Source: Planctomycetota bacterium
Lineage (GTDB): Bacteria; Planctomycetota; UBA1135; GCA-002686595
DNA length: 64,000 nt
NCBI GenBank assembly: GCA_016795205.1
Contig: JAEUHZ010000052.1
Location: forward strand, 31,882-95,881
Direction: 5' to 3'
The notes under the pieces are model-generated. The model did no database searches. It was not told where the DNA came from and worked only from the letters and a program-made list of their open reading frames with translations. The position numbers and the translations under genes are program-made. This document shows positions 26,683-35,173 of the stretch, in pieces (position 1 is the stretch's first letter; every line of letters starts with the position of its first letter).

Positions 26683-26699
26683 GGGAGTCGTGGACTCCC
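26683..26699 (-). promoter_or_regulatory. Perfect hairpin just before the prolyl oligopeptidase start
   Basis: GGGAGT and ACTCCC pair with a 5-base loop, 15-31 bases upstream of the ATG at 26668 and immediately ahead of its AGGA ribosome site. A TACCAT -10-like box (26733-26728, minus strand) lies upstream, so the hairpin would sit in the mRNA leader. It could affect translation or be the terminator end of an upstream transcript. Confidence 0.35.
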
Positions 26700-26837
26700 G
26701 GGGCGCCTCGGTCGGTGGCAGTCGGGAATGGTAGCCCGGCGCCGCCTGCCGCACAGAGGCCGCGCCGCCCGGCTGCGCGCTCCAGAGAGGCGCAGCCGCG
26801 GCGGCGTCAGCGGATGGCGCGTCCAGCGCGGGTGCGA

Positions 26838-29396
26838 TCAGGGCCCGAACGGGATGCGCAGGCCGTTCGAGAGGTTGAAGTTCGCGCCGCCGCCGGCCGC
26901 ATCGCGGAACCAAGCCTGGAAGTTCCAGGTCGAGCCCGCGACGAGCTGGCCCGCGGCGGGCGGGAGCGTGTTGTCCACCGCGCGCGCGAGGCCGCCGCCC
27001 GCGGCTGCGACGAGTCCCAGGCGGAACGTCGGGCCGCCCACGCAACGCAGCCCGTTGCCGAACGGCACCTGCGTCTGGCTCGGGCCGCAGTAGAACAGGC
27101 CCGTCGAGTTCGCCGGGACCGGCGCGGCCGAGAGCAGCAGATCGTTCGCCGCCACGCTGGACGAGCCCGAGGCCGAGATCTGGGCCGCGCCCCCGGACGA
27201 GTTCACGGTCGAGGTGCAGTAGCTCGCGCCGACGGCCGTGCAGGACGAGTTCGACACGCGCAAGCCGTCCAGGCCGGCCTCGACGATGTGGCCAGGCGCG
27301 GCGTCGGTGGCCGTGAAGCGCAGCCGCGCCGCGGCGCCGGGCGACACGCCGGCGGCCAGGAAGTCCGCGCGCGTGAGCCGCGCGGTGCGCCAAGCGTTCG
27401 AGTTCGTGTTGTGCACGAGGACCGTGACCCACGGACCGTCGAGCCCGTTCGCGCTGGCCTCGACGCGCAGCTCGTCGGCGCCGCCGCTCGACGTGAGGCG
27501 CAGGTAGTACAGGTACTCGACGACCATGTGCGGCGACGCGAGGTCCAGCGGTGGCGAGGTCAGCCGCACGGACCCGTCGTCGACGTCCGTGTTGCCCAGC
27601 GTGTTCTGCGTCAGCCAGCACTGGCCGCTGCCGTCGCCATCCGCCGCCGGGTCGTAGGCCCAGCCCGGATCGTTCACGGGCACGCCCCGCTGCCAGTCAC
27701 CGCTCGTGGCGCCCAGGTTCGATGGTGTCCAGCCCTGGTCGCTCTCGAAGTCGTCCTGGTAGGTCGGGCCCAGCACGTAGACGTCGAGGTCGAAGGCGTT
27801 GGCCGGCGCGCCGGGCGGGCTGGTCAGCGCACCGCAGGTCGCGTCGACGTAGGCGAAGTAGACCGCGGGTGCGTCGCCGCAGGCCAAGGCCGGCAGCGTG
27901 CCGGTGTACAGGCCGTTGCCCTGCGCGGCGAGGTCGATCGCGCTCCAGGGCGCGCTCGGCGCCGGGCGCCAGAGCGCCTGGACCGGCCCCACGGGCGTGC
28001 CGGCGACCGTGGCGGCGATGGGCGTCGCCACGTCGGGGTCGACCAGCGTCGGCACGAGACCCGCGATGCCCGAGAACAGCGGCAGGCATGCGGCGGCCGC
28101 CGCGGTCATGTCCGCGGCCGAGGTGGGGTGGAAGGCCGTCACGACGTTGGCCAGGCCGCCGCTGCACAGGTGGCAGTAGCTCATCAGCGTGCCCTGGTTC
28201 GTGCAGGTCTGCGTCGTCTGGCATCCGCCGAAGTACTGGCTCGGCGGGCACTCGTCGAGCGGCGGGCAGTAGTCGTGGGTGTGGAGCGCGTCGAAGTTGT
28301 GCCCGATCTCGTGGGCCACGACCATGAAGTCCCAGTTGTTCGGGCCCTGGGCCACCGGGAAGGGCGTGTTCGCGTTCAGGTTGCCCGACACGCCGAAGCC
28401 GTACTGGTCGTTGCACAGGACGTCGAGCCAGGCGACGCCGCCGCCCAGGCTGGCGCCCGAGAGCATGTGCCCCAGGTTCGCGCCGGCGGGGATCTGGCCG
28501 GCCCAGGCCGCTCGCAGCTCCATGAGCGCGTCGACCGAGCTGCCGCCCGAATCCTGCGCGGTCCAGGGATCCGCTGGCGTCGTGTAGAAGGCCACGTAGG
28601 GGAAGGTCAGGATCGTGTTGACCTGCGTCTCGTAGCGGTCGCTGATGAACCCGAGCAGCGTGGTCGTGTAGGCCGTCTGCGCCGCGAGGTCGTTGAAGCG
28701 CTGGTGGTACTGGTAGTCGCTCGTCAGCGCGATGCGGCACTCGCGCAATGCGCAGGGTCCGCCGCCCACGAGGTGCTGCGAGCCGCCAGCGGGCGCGGCC
28801 GTGCGGACGAGCGGCGCGCGCCGCTCCTCGGAGGCGGACGGCACCTCGCGCGCTGAGCAGCCGCCCTGGTGTCGATGACCGGCGCGGTTCAGCGCGGACT
28901 CCTCGACGACCAGCGCGTCGCCCCGTGTCCAGTCGCCGAGGGCGTCGGGGCGCGGCAGCACGTGGTGCAGCCGGCCGTCGGCACGGATCCAGCCCGCAGG
29001 TCCCGTACGCGCGAACGACAGACGCACCTCGGAGCCCTCCACGCCCACGAGCACGCCCTTCCACAGGGACAGGTCCAAGCCGCGCAGCAGCTCCGGACGC
29101 GGCGCGCCGTCGACCGTGAAGGCCAGCCCCAGGCGCTCGTGGCGCACGCGCACGAGGTCGAGGTCGACGAGCGAGCCGTCCGCGAGCGGCACGCCCGAGA
29201 GCCGCAGCGCGTCCTGACGCACGAGCTCCCAGAGGCGCGCGCGGTCCAGTGCGATCCGCAGCGCGTCGACGCCCGGCTCGCCCCCGATCGGGGACAAGAG
29301 GCCCTCGACCTCGGGGCGCGCGGAGAGCGGGACTTGGGCCTGGAGCGGGAGCGGCGCGCACAGCGCGGCAGCGAGGGACAGCAGGGCTCGGAGCAT
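26838..29396 (-). CDS. Secreted reprolysin-like zinc metallopeptidase with shared C-terminal module
   Basis: An 852-residue exported protein (signal peptide about residues 1-20). A propeptide-like segment runs to about residue 210. The catalytic domain contains HEIGHNFDALH (about 361-371), the zinc-binding HExxHxxxxxH, followed by a methionine-turn-like GTLMSYCH. Beta-rich domains follow. The last about 125 residues (from SYCTSTVNSS) carry FGNGLRCVGG and end FNLSNGLRIPFGP. That module is shared with the exported protein at 42466-44136 and loosely with the matrixin at 37115-38473. Start ATG 29396 was chosen for the signal peptide. Probably degrades extracellular proteins. Confidence 0.87.
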   Translation of the reverse strand: MLRALLSLAAALCAPLPLQAQVPLSARPEVEGLLSPIGGEPGVDALRIALDRARLWELVRQDALRLSGVPLADGSLVDLDLVRVRHERLGLAFTVDGAPRPELLRGLDLSLWKGVLVGVEGSEVRLSFARTGPAGWIRADGRLHHVLPRPDALGDWTRGDALVVEESALNRAGHRHQGGCSAREVPSASEERRAPLVRTAAPAGGSQHLVGGGPCALRECRIALTSDYQYHQRFNDLAAQTAYTTTLLGFISDRYETQVNTILTFPYVAFYTTPADPWTAQDSGGSSVDALMELRAAWAGQIPAGANLGHMLSGASLGGGVAWLDVLCNDQYGFGVSGNLNANTPFPVAQGPNNWDFMVVAHEIGHNFDALHTHDYCPPLDECPPSQYFGGCQTTQTCTNQGTLMSYCHLCSGGLANVVTAFHPTSAADMTAAAAACLPLFSGIAGLVPTLVDPDVATPIAATVAGTPVGPVQALWRPAPSAPWSAIDLAAQGNGLYTGTLPALACGDAPAVYFAYVDATCGALTSPPGAPANAFDLDVYVLGPTYQDDFESDQGWTPSNLGATSGDWQRGVPVNDPGWAYDPAADGDGSGQCWLTQNTLGNTDVDDGSVRLTSPPLDLASPHMVVEYLYYLRLTSSGGADELRVEASANGLDGPWVTVLVHNTNSNAWRTARLTRADFLAAGVSPGAAARLRFTATDAAPGHIVEAGLDGLRVSNSSCTAVGASYCTSTVNSSGGAAQISASGSSSVAANDLLLSAAPVPANSTGLFYCGPSQTQVPFGNGLRCVGGPTFRLGLVAAAGGGLARAVDNTLPPAAGQLVAGSTWNFQAWFRDAAGGGANFNLSNGLRIPFGP

Positions 29397-29455
29397 CGGG
29401 GATCCTGGGGGGCTCGACCGCGAGCTGGAGTTCGACGCGCCGGGAAGGCACCCCG

Positions 29456-29465
29456 ACTCTAGCAG
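29456..29465. promoter_or_regulatory. Back-to-back -10-like sites between divergent genes
   Basis: The segment ACTCTAGCAG reads TAGAGT on the minus strand, a TANNNT box about 60 bases before the metallopeptidase start. On the plus strand it holds TAGCAG, a poorer box near a GTG at 29473. A shared bidirectional promoter is possible; the match is weak. Confidence 0.25.
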
Positions 29466-29550
29466 CTTCCCCGTGCAGCGCAGCGGGGGCTCGCGAGGCG
29501 GCCGCCGCGCGCCTCGACGGGCAATGCGTCCCAGGCCATCCTGTTCGGCG

Positions 29551-30465
29551 ATGGCGCACGGTTCGGACGGGGGGGGCGGCGCTGCGCACGCCGGTCGCGG
29601 GCTGGAGCGGCTCAGGATCGGCACCTCGAGCTGGTCCGAGCCGGGCTGGGTCGGCTCGTTCTACCCGCCCGGGACGAAGCCGGCGGAGATGCTCGCGCTC
29701 TACGCGCGCGAGTTCACGACCGTGGAGGCCGACACGACCTACTACCGCGTGCCGAGCGCGACCCTCGTGCGCGGCTGGCGGGCGAAGACGCCGCCCGGCT
29801 TCACGCTGTCGGCCAAGTTCCCGCGCTCGATCGTGCACGCCGGCGAGGGGCCTCATCCCGACGGCGCCAAGGTGCTCGTGCCCGAGCACGTCGGGCCCGA
29901 GTGCGAGCGCTACCTGGACGTCATGCGCGAGCTCGGCGATCGCGCCGGGCCGCTCGTGCTCCAGTTCCCGTACTTCAACCGCACGGCGTTCGCGGGCCCC
30001 GCGCCGTTCCTCTCCCGGCTGGAGGCCTTCCTGCGCGCCTTGCCGCGCGACTTCCGCTACGCCGTGGAGGTGCGCAACAAGGCCTGGATCGGACCCGAGC
30101 TCCTGGCGCTCCTCGCGGCGCACGGCGTCGCGCTGGTGCTGGTCGACATCCGCTACATGCCGCATCCCGCCGACCTGGCGCGCGAGCTCGACCTCGTGAG
30201 CGCCGACTTCGTGTACGCGCGCCTGATCGGGGACCGGCAGGCGACCGAGTCCCTCACGCAGCGCTTCGACGCCCTGGTCCTGGACCAGGGCCCGCGGCTC
30301 GACCGCTGGGCGGAGCTCCTCGGGGGACTGCTGCCGCGCGTGCGCGAGACGTTCGCTTACGCGAACAACCACTACGCCGGCCACGGACCGGCGACGGCGC
30401 GCGACCTGGCCCGGCGCGTCGCGGCGCGGCTCGCCGAGCCTGACGCGCGCCCCGCCGGCGGCTAG
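29551..30465 (+). CDS. DUF72 domain-containing protein
   Basis: A 304-residue protein of the YecE/DUF72 TIM-barrel family, whose biochemical role is not established. The conserved start LRIGTSSWSEPGWVGSFYPPG follows a low-complexity lead of about 20 residues. Other family strings are EFTTVEADTTYYRVPS, FTLSAKFPRSIVH, YAVEVRNKAW, and a C-terminal FAYANNHYAGHGP. The start is uncertain: ATG 29551 is the last Met before the conserved core, while ATG 29524 and GTG 29473 are in-frame alternatives that would add arginine-rich sequence. Its TAG stop overlaps the -10-like box of the next gene. Confidence 0.85.
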   Translation: MAHGSDGGGGAAHAGRGLERLRIGTSSWSEPGWVGSFYPPGTKPAEMLALYAREFTTVEADTTYYRVPSATLVRGWRAKTPPGFTLSAKFPRSIVHAGEGPHPDGAKVLVPEHVGPECERYLDVMRELGDRAGPLVLQFPYFNRTAFAGPAPFLSRLEAFLRALPRDFRYAVEVRNKAWIGPELLALLAAHGVALVLVDIRYMPHPADLARELDLVSADFVYARLIGDRQATESLTQRFDALVLDQGPRLDRWAELLGGLLPRVRETFAYANNHYAGHGPATARDLARRVAARLAEPDARPAGG

Positions 30466-30468
30466 GAT
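30463..30468 (+). promoter_or_regulatory. TAGGAT -10-like box overlapping the DUF72 stop codon
   Basis: TAGGAT contains the TAG stop of the DUF72 gene and lies ten bases before the ATG at 30479. CTGACG at 30440-30445 is 17 bases upstream and matches four of six -35 positions. This is the best-supported of the seven close-in boxes. Confidence 0.5.
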
Positions 30469-30478
30469 CCAGGAACGC

Positions 30479-30730
30479 ATGGGACTCTTCGACCGCTTCA
30501 AGAAGAAGGCCGCGGACGGGCTCCCGTCCGCGGAGCTCCGGGTGCTCGTGGCCGACCTCGGCTCGGGCGACGTGGCGCGCATGACGGCCGCCTGTCACGC
30601 GCTCGAGCGCATCGGGCCGCCGGCGCAGGCGGCGGTGCCGGCCCTCATGGAGCTCCTGCACCACGACGACGGCGACCTGTGCAACGCGGCCGCGGCCGCG
30701 CTGTCCTCGATCGAGCGCAGCCTGGCGTGA
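30479..30730 (+). CDS. Small HEAT-repeat-like protein
   Basis: An 83-residue protein with a charged N-terminus ([14 protein letters not shown]) and one to two HEAT-like helical repeats ([20 protein letters not shown], then [17 protein letters not shown]). Proteins of this size are likely protein-protein adaptors. It has its own TAGGAT box and is followed six bases after the stop by a 9-bp stem hairpin, so it is a monocistron with defined ends. Function unknown. Confidence 0.7.
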   Translation: MGLFDRFKKKAADGLPSAELRVLVADLGSGDVARMTAACHALERIGPPAQAAVPALMELLHHDDGDLCNAAAAALSSIERSLA

Positions 30731-30735
30731 GACGC

Positions 30736-30766
30736 CCCGCCGCGCGCTGCCCTTGATCGCGGCGGG
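30736..30766 (+). terminator. Hairpin terminator after the HEAT-like gene
   Basis: CCCGCCGCG and CGCGGCGGG form a perfect 9-bp stem with a 13-base loop, starting six bases after the stop codon at 30730 and followed by TTCT. This separates the HEAT-like gene from the rubrerythrin operon. Confidence 0.6.
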
Positions 30767-30849
30767 TTCTCCGCGCACGCTGTTCCGGGCGCGGCGCGAG
30801 GGCGCACCGGCCCCGAAACGACACGAGATCGACGCGAGGAACGCGACCC

Positions 30850-31269
30850 ATGGCCGAACTCAAGGGCTCGAAGACCCACCAGAACCTGAAGGCCGCCTTC
30901 GCTGGCGAGAGCCAGGCGAACCGCCGCTACCTGTACTTCGCCAAGATCGCCGACGTCGAGGGCTACCCCGAGATCGCCGGGAACTTCCGTGACACGGCCG
31001 AGGGCGAGACCGGTCACGCCCACGGGCACCTCGACTACCTGAAGAAGGCCGGCGATCCGGCCACCGACATGCCGTTCGGCTCCACCGAGCAGAACCTGGC
31101 GGCGGCGGTCGCGGGCGAGACGCACGAGTACACGGACATGTACCCCGGCATGGCGCGGACCGCGCGGCAGGAGGGCTTCGCGGAGATCGCCGATTGGTTC
31201 GAGACGCTGGCCAAGGCCGAGAAGTCGCACGCCGGCAAGTTCGCGACGCTGCTCAAGTCGATCTCCTGA
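30850..31269 (+). CDS. Rubrerythrin-family diiron protein (no rubredoxin domain)
   Basis: A 139-residue four-helix diiron protein. Ligand motifs are [11 protein letters not shown] (Glu20), [10 protein letters not shown] (Glu53, His56), AGETHEY (Glu90, Glu93) and AEKSHAG (Glu124, His127). The C-terminal rubredoxin-like FeS domain of classical rubrerythrins is absent, so an external electron donor is needed. Family members reduce hydrogen peroxide. The Fe-S protein encoded 3 bp downstream is an obvious candidate donor. Start ATG 30850 has GAGGA upstream. First gene of the rubrerythrin / Fe-S / DUF3501 cassette. Confidence 0.9.
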   Translation: MAELKGSKTHQNLKAAFAGESQANRRYLYFAKIADVEGYPEIAGNFRDTAEGETGHAHGHLDYLKKAGDPATDMPFGSTEQNLAAAVAGETHEYTDMYPGMARTARQEGFAEIADWFETLAKAEKSHAGKFATLLKSIS

Positions 31270-31272
31270 CGC

Positions 31273-32646
31273 GTGAGCGGTTCCGGGACGCCGATCGCCT
31301 ATGCGCCCACGGAGGGGCTCTCCTACGACCCCTCCGAGGCGCGCTATTGGGACGAGGATGCGCTGCGGTCCGAGGTCGTGCGCGCCTTCGAGATCTGTCA
31401 CGGCTGCCGCATGTGCTTCAAGTTTTGCGACAGCTTCCCGCTCTTGTTCCGGGCCCTCGACGCCCAGGCCGAACCCGACCCGCGCGCCTTGGGGCCCGAG
31501 GTCACGCAGGCCGTCGCCGACGCCTGCTTCCAGTGCAAGTTGTGCGAGGTCCAGTGCCCGTACACGCCGCGCGAGAAGCACGCCTTCCAGCTCGACTTCC
31601 CCAAGCTCGTGCACCGCATCAAGGCCCAGCGCGCCAAGCGCCGGACGCCGTCGCTGCGCGACCGGCTGCTGGGCGACCCGGACCTCGCGGGCCGCGCGGC
31701 GCGGGCGAGCTGGGGGCTCGCGAACGCGCTGAACCGGGTCGCGGCGCACCGCTGGTTCCTGGAGAAGGTGCTGGGCGTGCACCGCGCCAAGCTCCTGCCG
31801 GAGTTCGCCGCCAGCCCGTTCACGCGCTGGGCGCGTTCCGCGGGCAAGCTGGCTTCCGCCCCGCCGGCCGAGGTCGTGCTGTTCCCCACCTGCTACGTGG
31901 AGAACAACGAGCCCGCGATCGGGCGCGACACGGTCGAGGTCCTGGAGCGCAACGGCCTGGGCGTGCGCTGCGTCGCGGGCCTCGCCTGCTGCGGCATGCC
32001 GGCCTGGGAGCACGGGGACCTGGAGACGCTGCGCGCGCGCGCACAGCGCACGCTCGACGTGCTGGAGCCGTTCGTCGCGGCCGGCTCCAAGGTCGTGGCG
32101 ATCAACCCGACCTGCACGCTCATGCTGCGGCGCGAGTGGCCCGAGCTGCTCGAGGGTCGCGATCGGGAACGCGCGCGGGCCCTGGCCGCGGCGGTCGTCG
32201 ATCCCAGCGAGCTGCTGTGGTCGATCCGGGACGAGCCGCGCTTCGCGCGCGAGGTGCGCACCAAGCCGGTCGGGCCGATCGCCTACCACGCACCCTGTCA
32301 CCTGCGCGCGCAGGCCGCCGGGCTGCGCGCGCGCGACCTGTTCAAGCGCCTGTTCGGCGCACAGGTCGTGCCCGTGATCGAGTGCTGCGGCCACGACGGC
32401 ACGTACGCCATGACGGTCGAGGGCTACGAACCGAGCCAGCGGGCCGGCGCGCGCGCCTTCGAGGGCATGCGCGCGCCGCAGGCCTCGACCTGGTCCACGG
32501 ACTGCCCGCTCGCGGCGATCCAGTTCCAGCAGCATGCCGGCACGAAGCCGCTCCATCCCATGAGCGTGCTGGCGCGCGCTTACCGCGGCGAGCCGTTCCC
32601 GCCCGCGCCAGAGCCCGGGCCCCGCGCGCAGGAGGGCCAGCCGTGA
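31273..32646 (+). CDS. GlpC/HdrD-like iron-sulfur reductase subunit
   Basis: A 457-residue protein with two [4Fe-4S] ferredoxin motifs: Cys42, 45, 48, 52 (ICHGCRMCFKFCDSFP) and Cys85, 88, 91, 95 (CFQCKLCEVQCPYTP). Two CCG-type domains follow, CCGMPAWEHG (about 239) and CCGHDGTYAM (about 371), as in heterodisulfide reductase D and anaerobic glycerol-3-phosphate dehydrogenase C. No signal or membrane helix. GTG start three bases after the rubrerythrin stop. It likely passes electrons to or from the rubrerythrin. Overlaps the DUF3501 gene by GTGA. Confidence 0.88.
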   Translation: MSGSGTPIAYAPTEGLSYDPSEARYWDEDALRSEVVRAFEICHGCRMCFKFCDSFPLLFRALDAQAEPDPRALGPEVTQAVADACFQCKLCEVQCPYTPREKHAFQLDFPKLVHRIKAQRAKRRTPSLRDRLLGDPDLAGRAARASWGLANALNRVAAHRWFLEKVLGVHRAKLLPEFAASPFTRWARSAGKLASAPPAEVVLFPTCYVENNEPAIGRDTVEVLERNGLGVRCVAGLACCGMPAWEHGDLETLRARAQRTLDVLEPFVAAGSKVVAINPTCTLMLRREWPELLEGRDRERARALAAAVVDPSELLWSIRDEPRFAREVRTKPVGPIAYHAPCHLRAQAAGLRARDLFKRLFGAQVVPVIECCGHDGTYAMTVEGYEPSQRAGARAFEGMRAPQASTWSTDCPLAAIQFQQHAGTKPLHPMSVLARAYRGEPFPPAPEPGPRAQEGQP

Positions 32647-33203
32647 AGCGCGTGCGCCGCGAGGACATCCTGGACTACGTGACCTACGGCGAGCGCCGCG
32701 ACGCCATGCGGCCCGCGGCGCTGGCCGCCAAGGACGCGCGCCGCGTGCAGGTCGGCGAGCACCTGACGTTCCTGTTCGAGAACACGGTCACGGTGCGCTA
32801 CCAGATCCAGGAGATGCTGCGCATCGAGCGCATCGTGCGCGAGGCGGACATCCTCCACGAGATCGAGACCTACAACGAGTTGCTCGGCGGTCCGGGCGTC
32901 CTGGGCTGCACGTTGCTCGTCGGCATCGACGACCCGGCCGAGCGCGAGCGCCTGCTCACGGCCTGGGTCGCGCTGCCCGAGCACGTCTACGTGCGCCTCG
33001 CGGCGGGGGCCCTCGTCCGGCCGCAGGTCGACGAGCGCCAGCGCGGACGCGGCCGGCTCTCCTCGGTCCAGTACCTGCGCTTCGAGGTCGGCGCGGGGCA
33101 GCCCGTCGCCGTGGGCTGCGATCTCGCCGGCGCGCAGGCCGAGACGTCGCTCTCGGCCACCCAGCGCGCGGCGCTCCTGGCCGACCTGGAGGTGGCACCG
33201 TGA
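32643..33203 (+). CDS. DUF3501 family protein
   Basis: A 186-residue protein starting at GTG 32643 in the GTGA overlap. It begins KRVRREDILDYVTYGERRDA and contains LTFLFENTVTVRYQIQEMLR and ADILHEIETYNELLGG, typical of DUF3501. The family is known mainly from its place behind rubrerythrin and the Fe-S protein; function unknown. A second GTGA overlap (33200-33203) couples it to a repeat protein, an unusual extension of the cassette. Confidence 0.85.
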   Translation: MKRVRREDILDYVTYGERRDAMRPAALAAKDARRVQVGEHLTFLFENTVTVRYQIQEMLRIERIVREADILHEIETYNELLGGPGVLGCTLLVGIDDPAERERLLTAWVALPEHVYVRLAAGALVRPQVDERQRGRGRLSSVQYLRFEVGAGQPVAVGCDLAGAQAETSLSATQRAALLADLEVAP

Positions 33204-34276
33204 CGAGCGTGCCGCTGCTCTGCGTGGCGCTCGCGGCGCTCGTCCCGCAAGCCGGCCCGCCGGGAGCGCTCACCGGCCGCGGCAGCGGTCCGGCCGTGGC
33301 GCCGCCCGCGCCGCAGATCGCAGCGCCCGCGCGCTCGACACCGGCGGCGCCCCGCCCCCTGCCGGAGCTGATCACGCGCTTCGAGGGCGCTCAGGTCGAC
33401 CGCATCCTGCGCACGGACCCGGAGGGCGCTCCGCTGCGCGCGAGCTACGTGCGCTCCCAGACCCAGATCGATCACGGTCCGGACCTGCGTTGGCACCACA
33501 ACGGCGTGCTGGCCGTGTCGCGCCTGTGGCGCGAAGGGCGCCAGGACGGCCTGACCGAGGAGTGGCACGAGTCGGGCTTCCAGAAGAGCTCCGTGCGCTG
33601 GGCCGCCGACCTGCGCGAGGGCCCGCTCACGCTGTGGCACGAGGACGGCTCCGTGCGCCAGGTGCGCGAGTACCGGGGCGGCCTGCCCCATGGTCGATCC
33701 GTGGAGTGGTTCCCCGACGGCGCGCTGCGCTCCATGAGCGAGTGGCGCGACGGTCGCCAGCACGGTGCGCAGCTCCAGGCACGCGGCGGACGGCTGCTCG
33801 TGCGGGGCGCGTTCGACGCCGGCCGGAGGCACGGCGATTGGGAGGAGTGGGACGCGGAGGGTCGTCTCGCGGTGCGCGGTCGCTACGAGCTCGGCCGCGA
33901 GGAGGGCGCCTGGATCCGGCACGACGAGGCCGGCTCGCGCGTCGAGGAGCACTATGCGCAGGGCGTGCTCGACGGCCTGCGGCGCGTCGTCGCGCCGAGC
34001 GGCACACTGCTCGCCGAGGGCGGCTACCGGGCCGGCAAGGCCGAGGGGCTCGCGCGCGAGTGGTTCCCAGGGGGCGGACCGAAGAGCGAGATCACGTACG
34101 TGGACGGCGTCCAGGATGGGCCCGTGCGCTACTGGTTCGAGAGCGGCGCGCTGCAGATCGAGGGCTCGATGCAGGCCGGCAAGCGCAGCGGGCCCTGGAC
34201 CTACTGGAAGCCCGACGGCACGCGCGACCCCGTCTGGAGCGGCACCTACAAGGACGACAAGAAGGTCGCGGACTGA
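33200..34276 (+). CDS. Exported MORN/YwqK-like repeat protein 1
   Basis: A 358-residue protein with a GTG start inside the DUF3501 stop and an N-terminal signal peptide (about residues 1-18) followed by a Pro/Ala-rich linker to about residue 50. From about residue 90 it has some ten repeats of 22-24 residues with the pattern hydrophobic-x-x-G-x-x-x-G-x-W-x-x-W-x-x-x-G. Such repeats are found in MORN and YwqK-type proteins and form elongated beta sheets. The database label antitoxin for YwqK-like proteins is not supported here: no toxin gene is adjacent. Function unknown. Confidence 0.75.
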   Translation: MTSVPLLCVALAALVPQAGPPGALTGRGSGPAVAPPAPQIAAPARSTPAAPRPLPELITRFEGAQVDRILRTDPEGAPLRASYVRSQTQIDHGPDLRWHHNGVLAVSRLWREGRQDGLTEEWHESGFQKSSVRWAADLREGPLTLWHEDGSVRQVREYRGGLPHGRSVEWFPDGALRSMSEWRDGRQHGAQLQARGGRLLVRGAFDAGRRHGDWEEWDAEGRLAVRGRYELGREEGAWIRHDEAGSRVEEHYAQGVLDGLRRVVAPSGTLLAEGGYRAGKAEGLAREWFPGGGPKSEITYVDGVQDGPVRYWFESGALQIEGSMQAGKRSGPWTYWKPDGTRDPVWSGTYKDDKKVAD

Positions 34277-34295
34277 GGCGCGCGCGGCGGCCGTC

Positions 34296-35123
34296 ATGCT
34301 GCACGTCGTCCGCAGAGCCGACGGTTCACGCGCGGCGCAGGGACCGCTGGAGGTCGGCCTGCGCACCGGCACCTGGACGCGGTTCACGCGGGCGGGGCGC
34401 AAGCTCGCCGAGGAGGAGTACGCGCGCGGCCAGCGTCAGGGCTTCTCGACGCGCTTCTTCCCCGGTGGCGCGCGGCGCGCCCAGGGCGCGTGGGACGCCG
34501 ATCGGCGCGCGGGAGCGTGGGTGTTCTGGCGCGCCAGCGGCGCCGAGCGTGCGCGCGGCGCCTACCGCGCGGGACTGGCCGAGGGCCCTTGGGTCTTCCA
34601 CTTCGACCACGGCGCGGTCTCGGAGGAGGGTTGCTACGAGCGCGGGCTGCGCGTCGGCACCTGGCGCGCGTGGCACCGCATCGGTCGGCTGCGCTCCGAG
34701 TGCGGATTCGAAGGCGGCCTGCGCGAGGGGCCGTACGCCGCCTGGCACCCCGGCGGCGCGATGCTCGCGCGCGGTGAGTACCGCCGCGGCCTGCGCGAGG
34801 GGCTGTGGACGACGTGGCACGTGAACGGCGTGCGGGCCGCCGAGGGCGAGTACCAGGCCGGTCGGCGCAACCACCTGTGGCGCCTGTGGCACGCGAACGG
34901 CGAGCGCCGCGGCGAGGGCACGTTCGTCGACGACGTGCTCGAGGGCTGGTGGGCCTCGTGGTACGAGCATGGCGAGCGCAGCTCGGAGGGCGAGTACCGC
35001 GGCGGCCTCCAAGAGGGCCCGTGGCGCTTCTGGCACGCCGACGGCTCGCTCGACGGACGCCGCACGGGCGTCTACGCCGACGACGTGCGGATCGCAGGGT
35101 GGGCCGGCCGCGACCCGGACTGA
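34296..35123 (+). CDS. Cytoplasmic MORN/YwqK-like repeat protein 2
   Basis: A 275-residue protein consisting almost wholly of about eleven repeats of roughly 23 residues, for example GLREGPYAAWHPGGAMLARG and GLREGLWTTWHVNGVRAAEG. Unlike its two neighbours it has no signal peptide, beginning MLHVVRRADGSRAAQG. ATG 34296 lies 20 bases after the previous stop, so it is in the same transcript. It is likely a paralogue from tandem duplication. The repeats would form a single extended beta sheet. Confidence 0.72.
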   Translation: MLHVVRRADGSRAAQGPLEVGLRTGTWTRFTRAGRKLAEEEYARGQRQGFSTRFFPGGARRAQGAWDADRRAGAWVFWRASGAERARGAYRAGLAEGPWVFHFDHGAVSEEGCYERGLRVGTWRAWHRIGRLRSECGFEGGLREGPYAAWHPGGAMLARGEYRRGLREGLWTTWHVNGVRAAEGEYQAGRRNHLWRLWHANGERRGEGTFVDDVLEGWWASWYEHGERSSEGEYRGGLQEGPWRFWHADGSLDGRRTGVYADDVRIAGWAGRDPD

Positions 35124-35159
35124 TGGCGCGAACGTGCTCCGCTCGCGGCCGGCGCGAGC

Positions 35160-35165
35160 TAGGCT
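35160..35165 (+). promoter_or_regulatory. TAGGCT -10-like hexamer, 8 nt before start
   Basis: TAGGCT ends eight bases before the ATG at 35174, with no Shine-Dalgarno sequence between. It suggests that repeat protein 3 has its own leaderless promoter inside the cluster. Confidence 0.45.
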
Positions 35166-35173
35166 CTGGGTCC

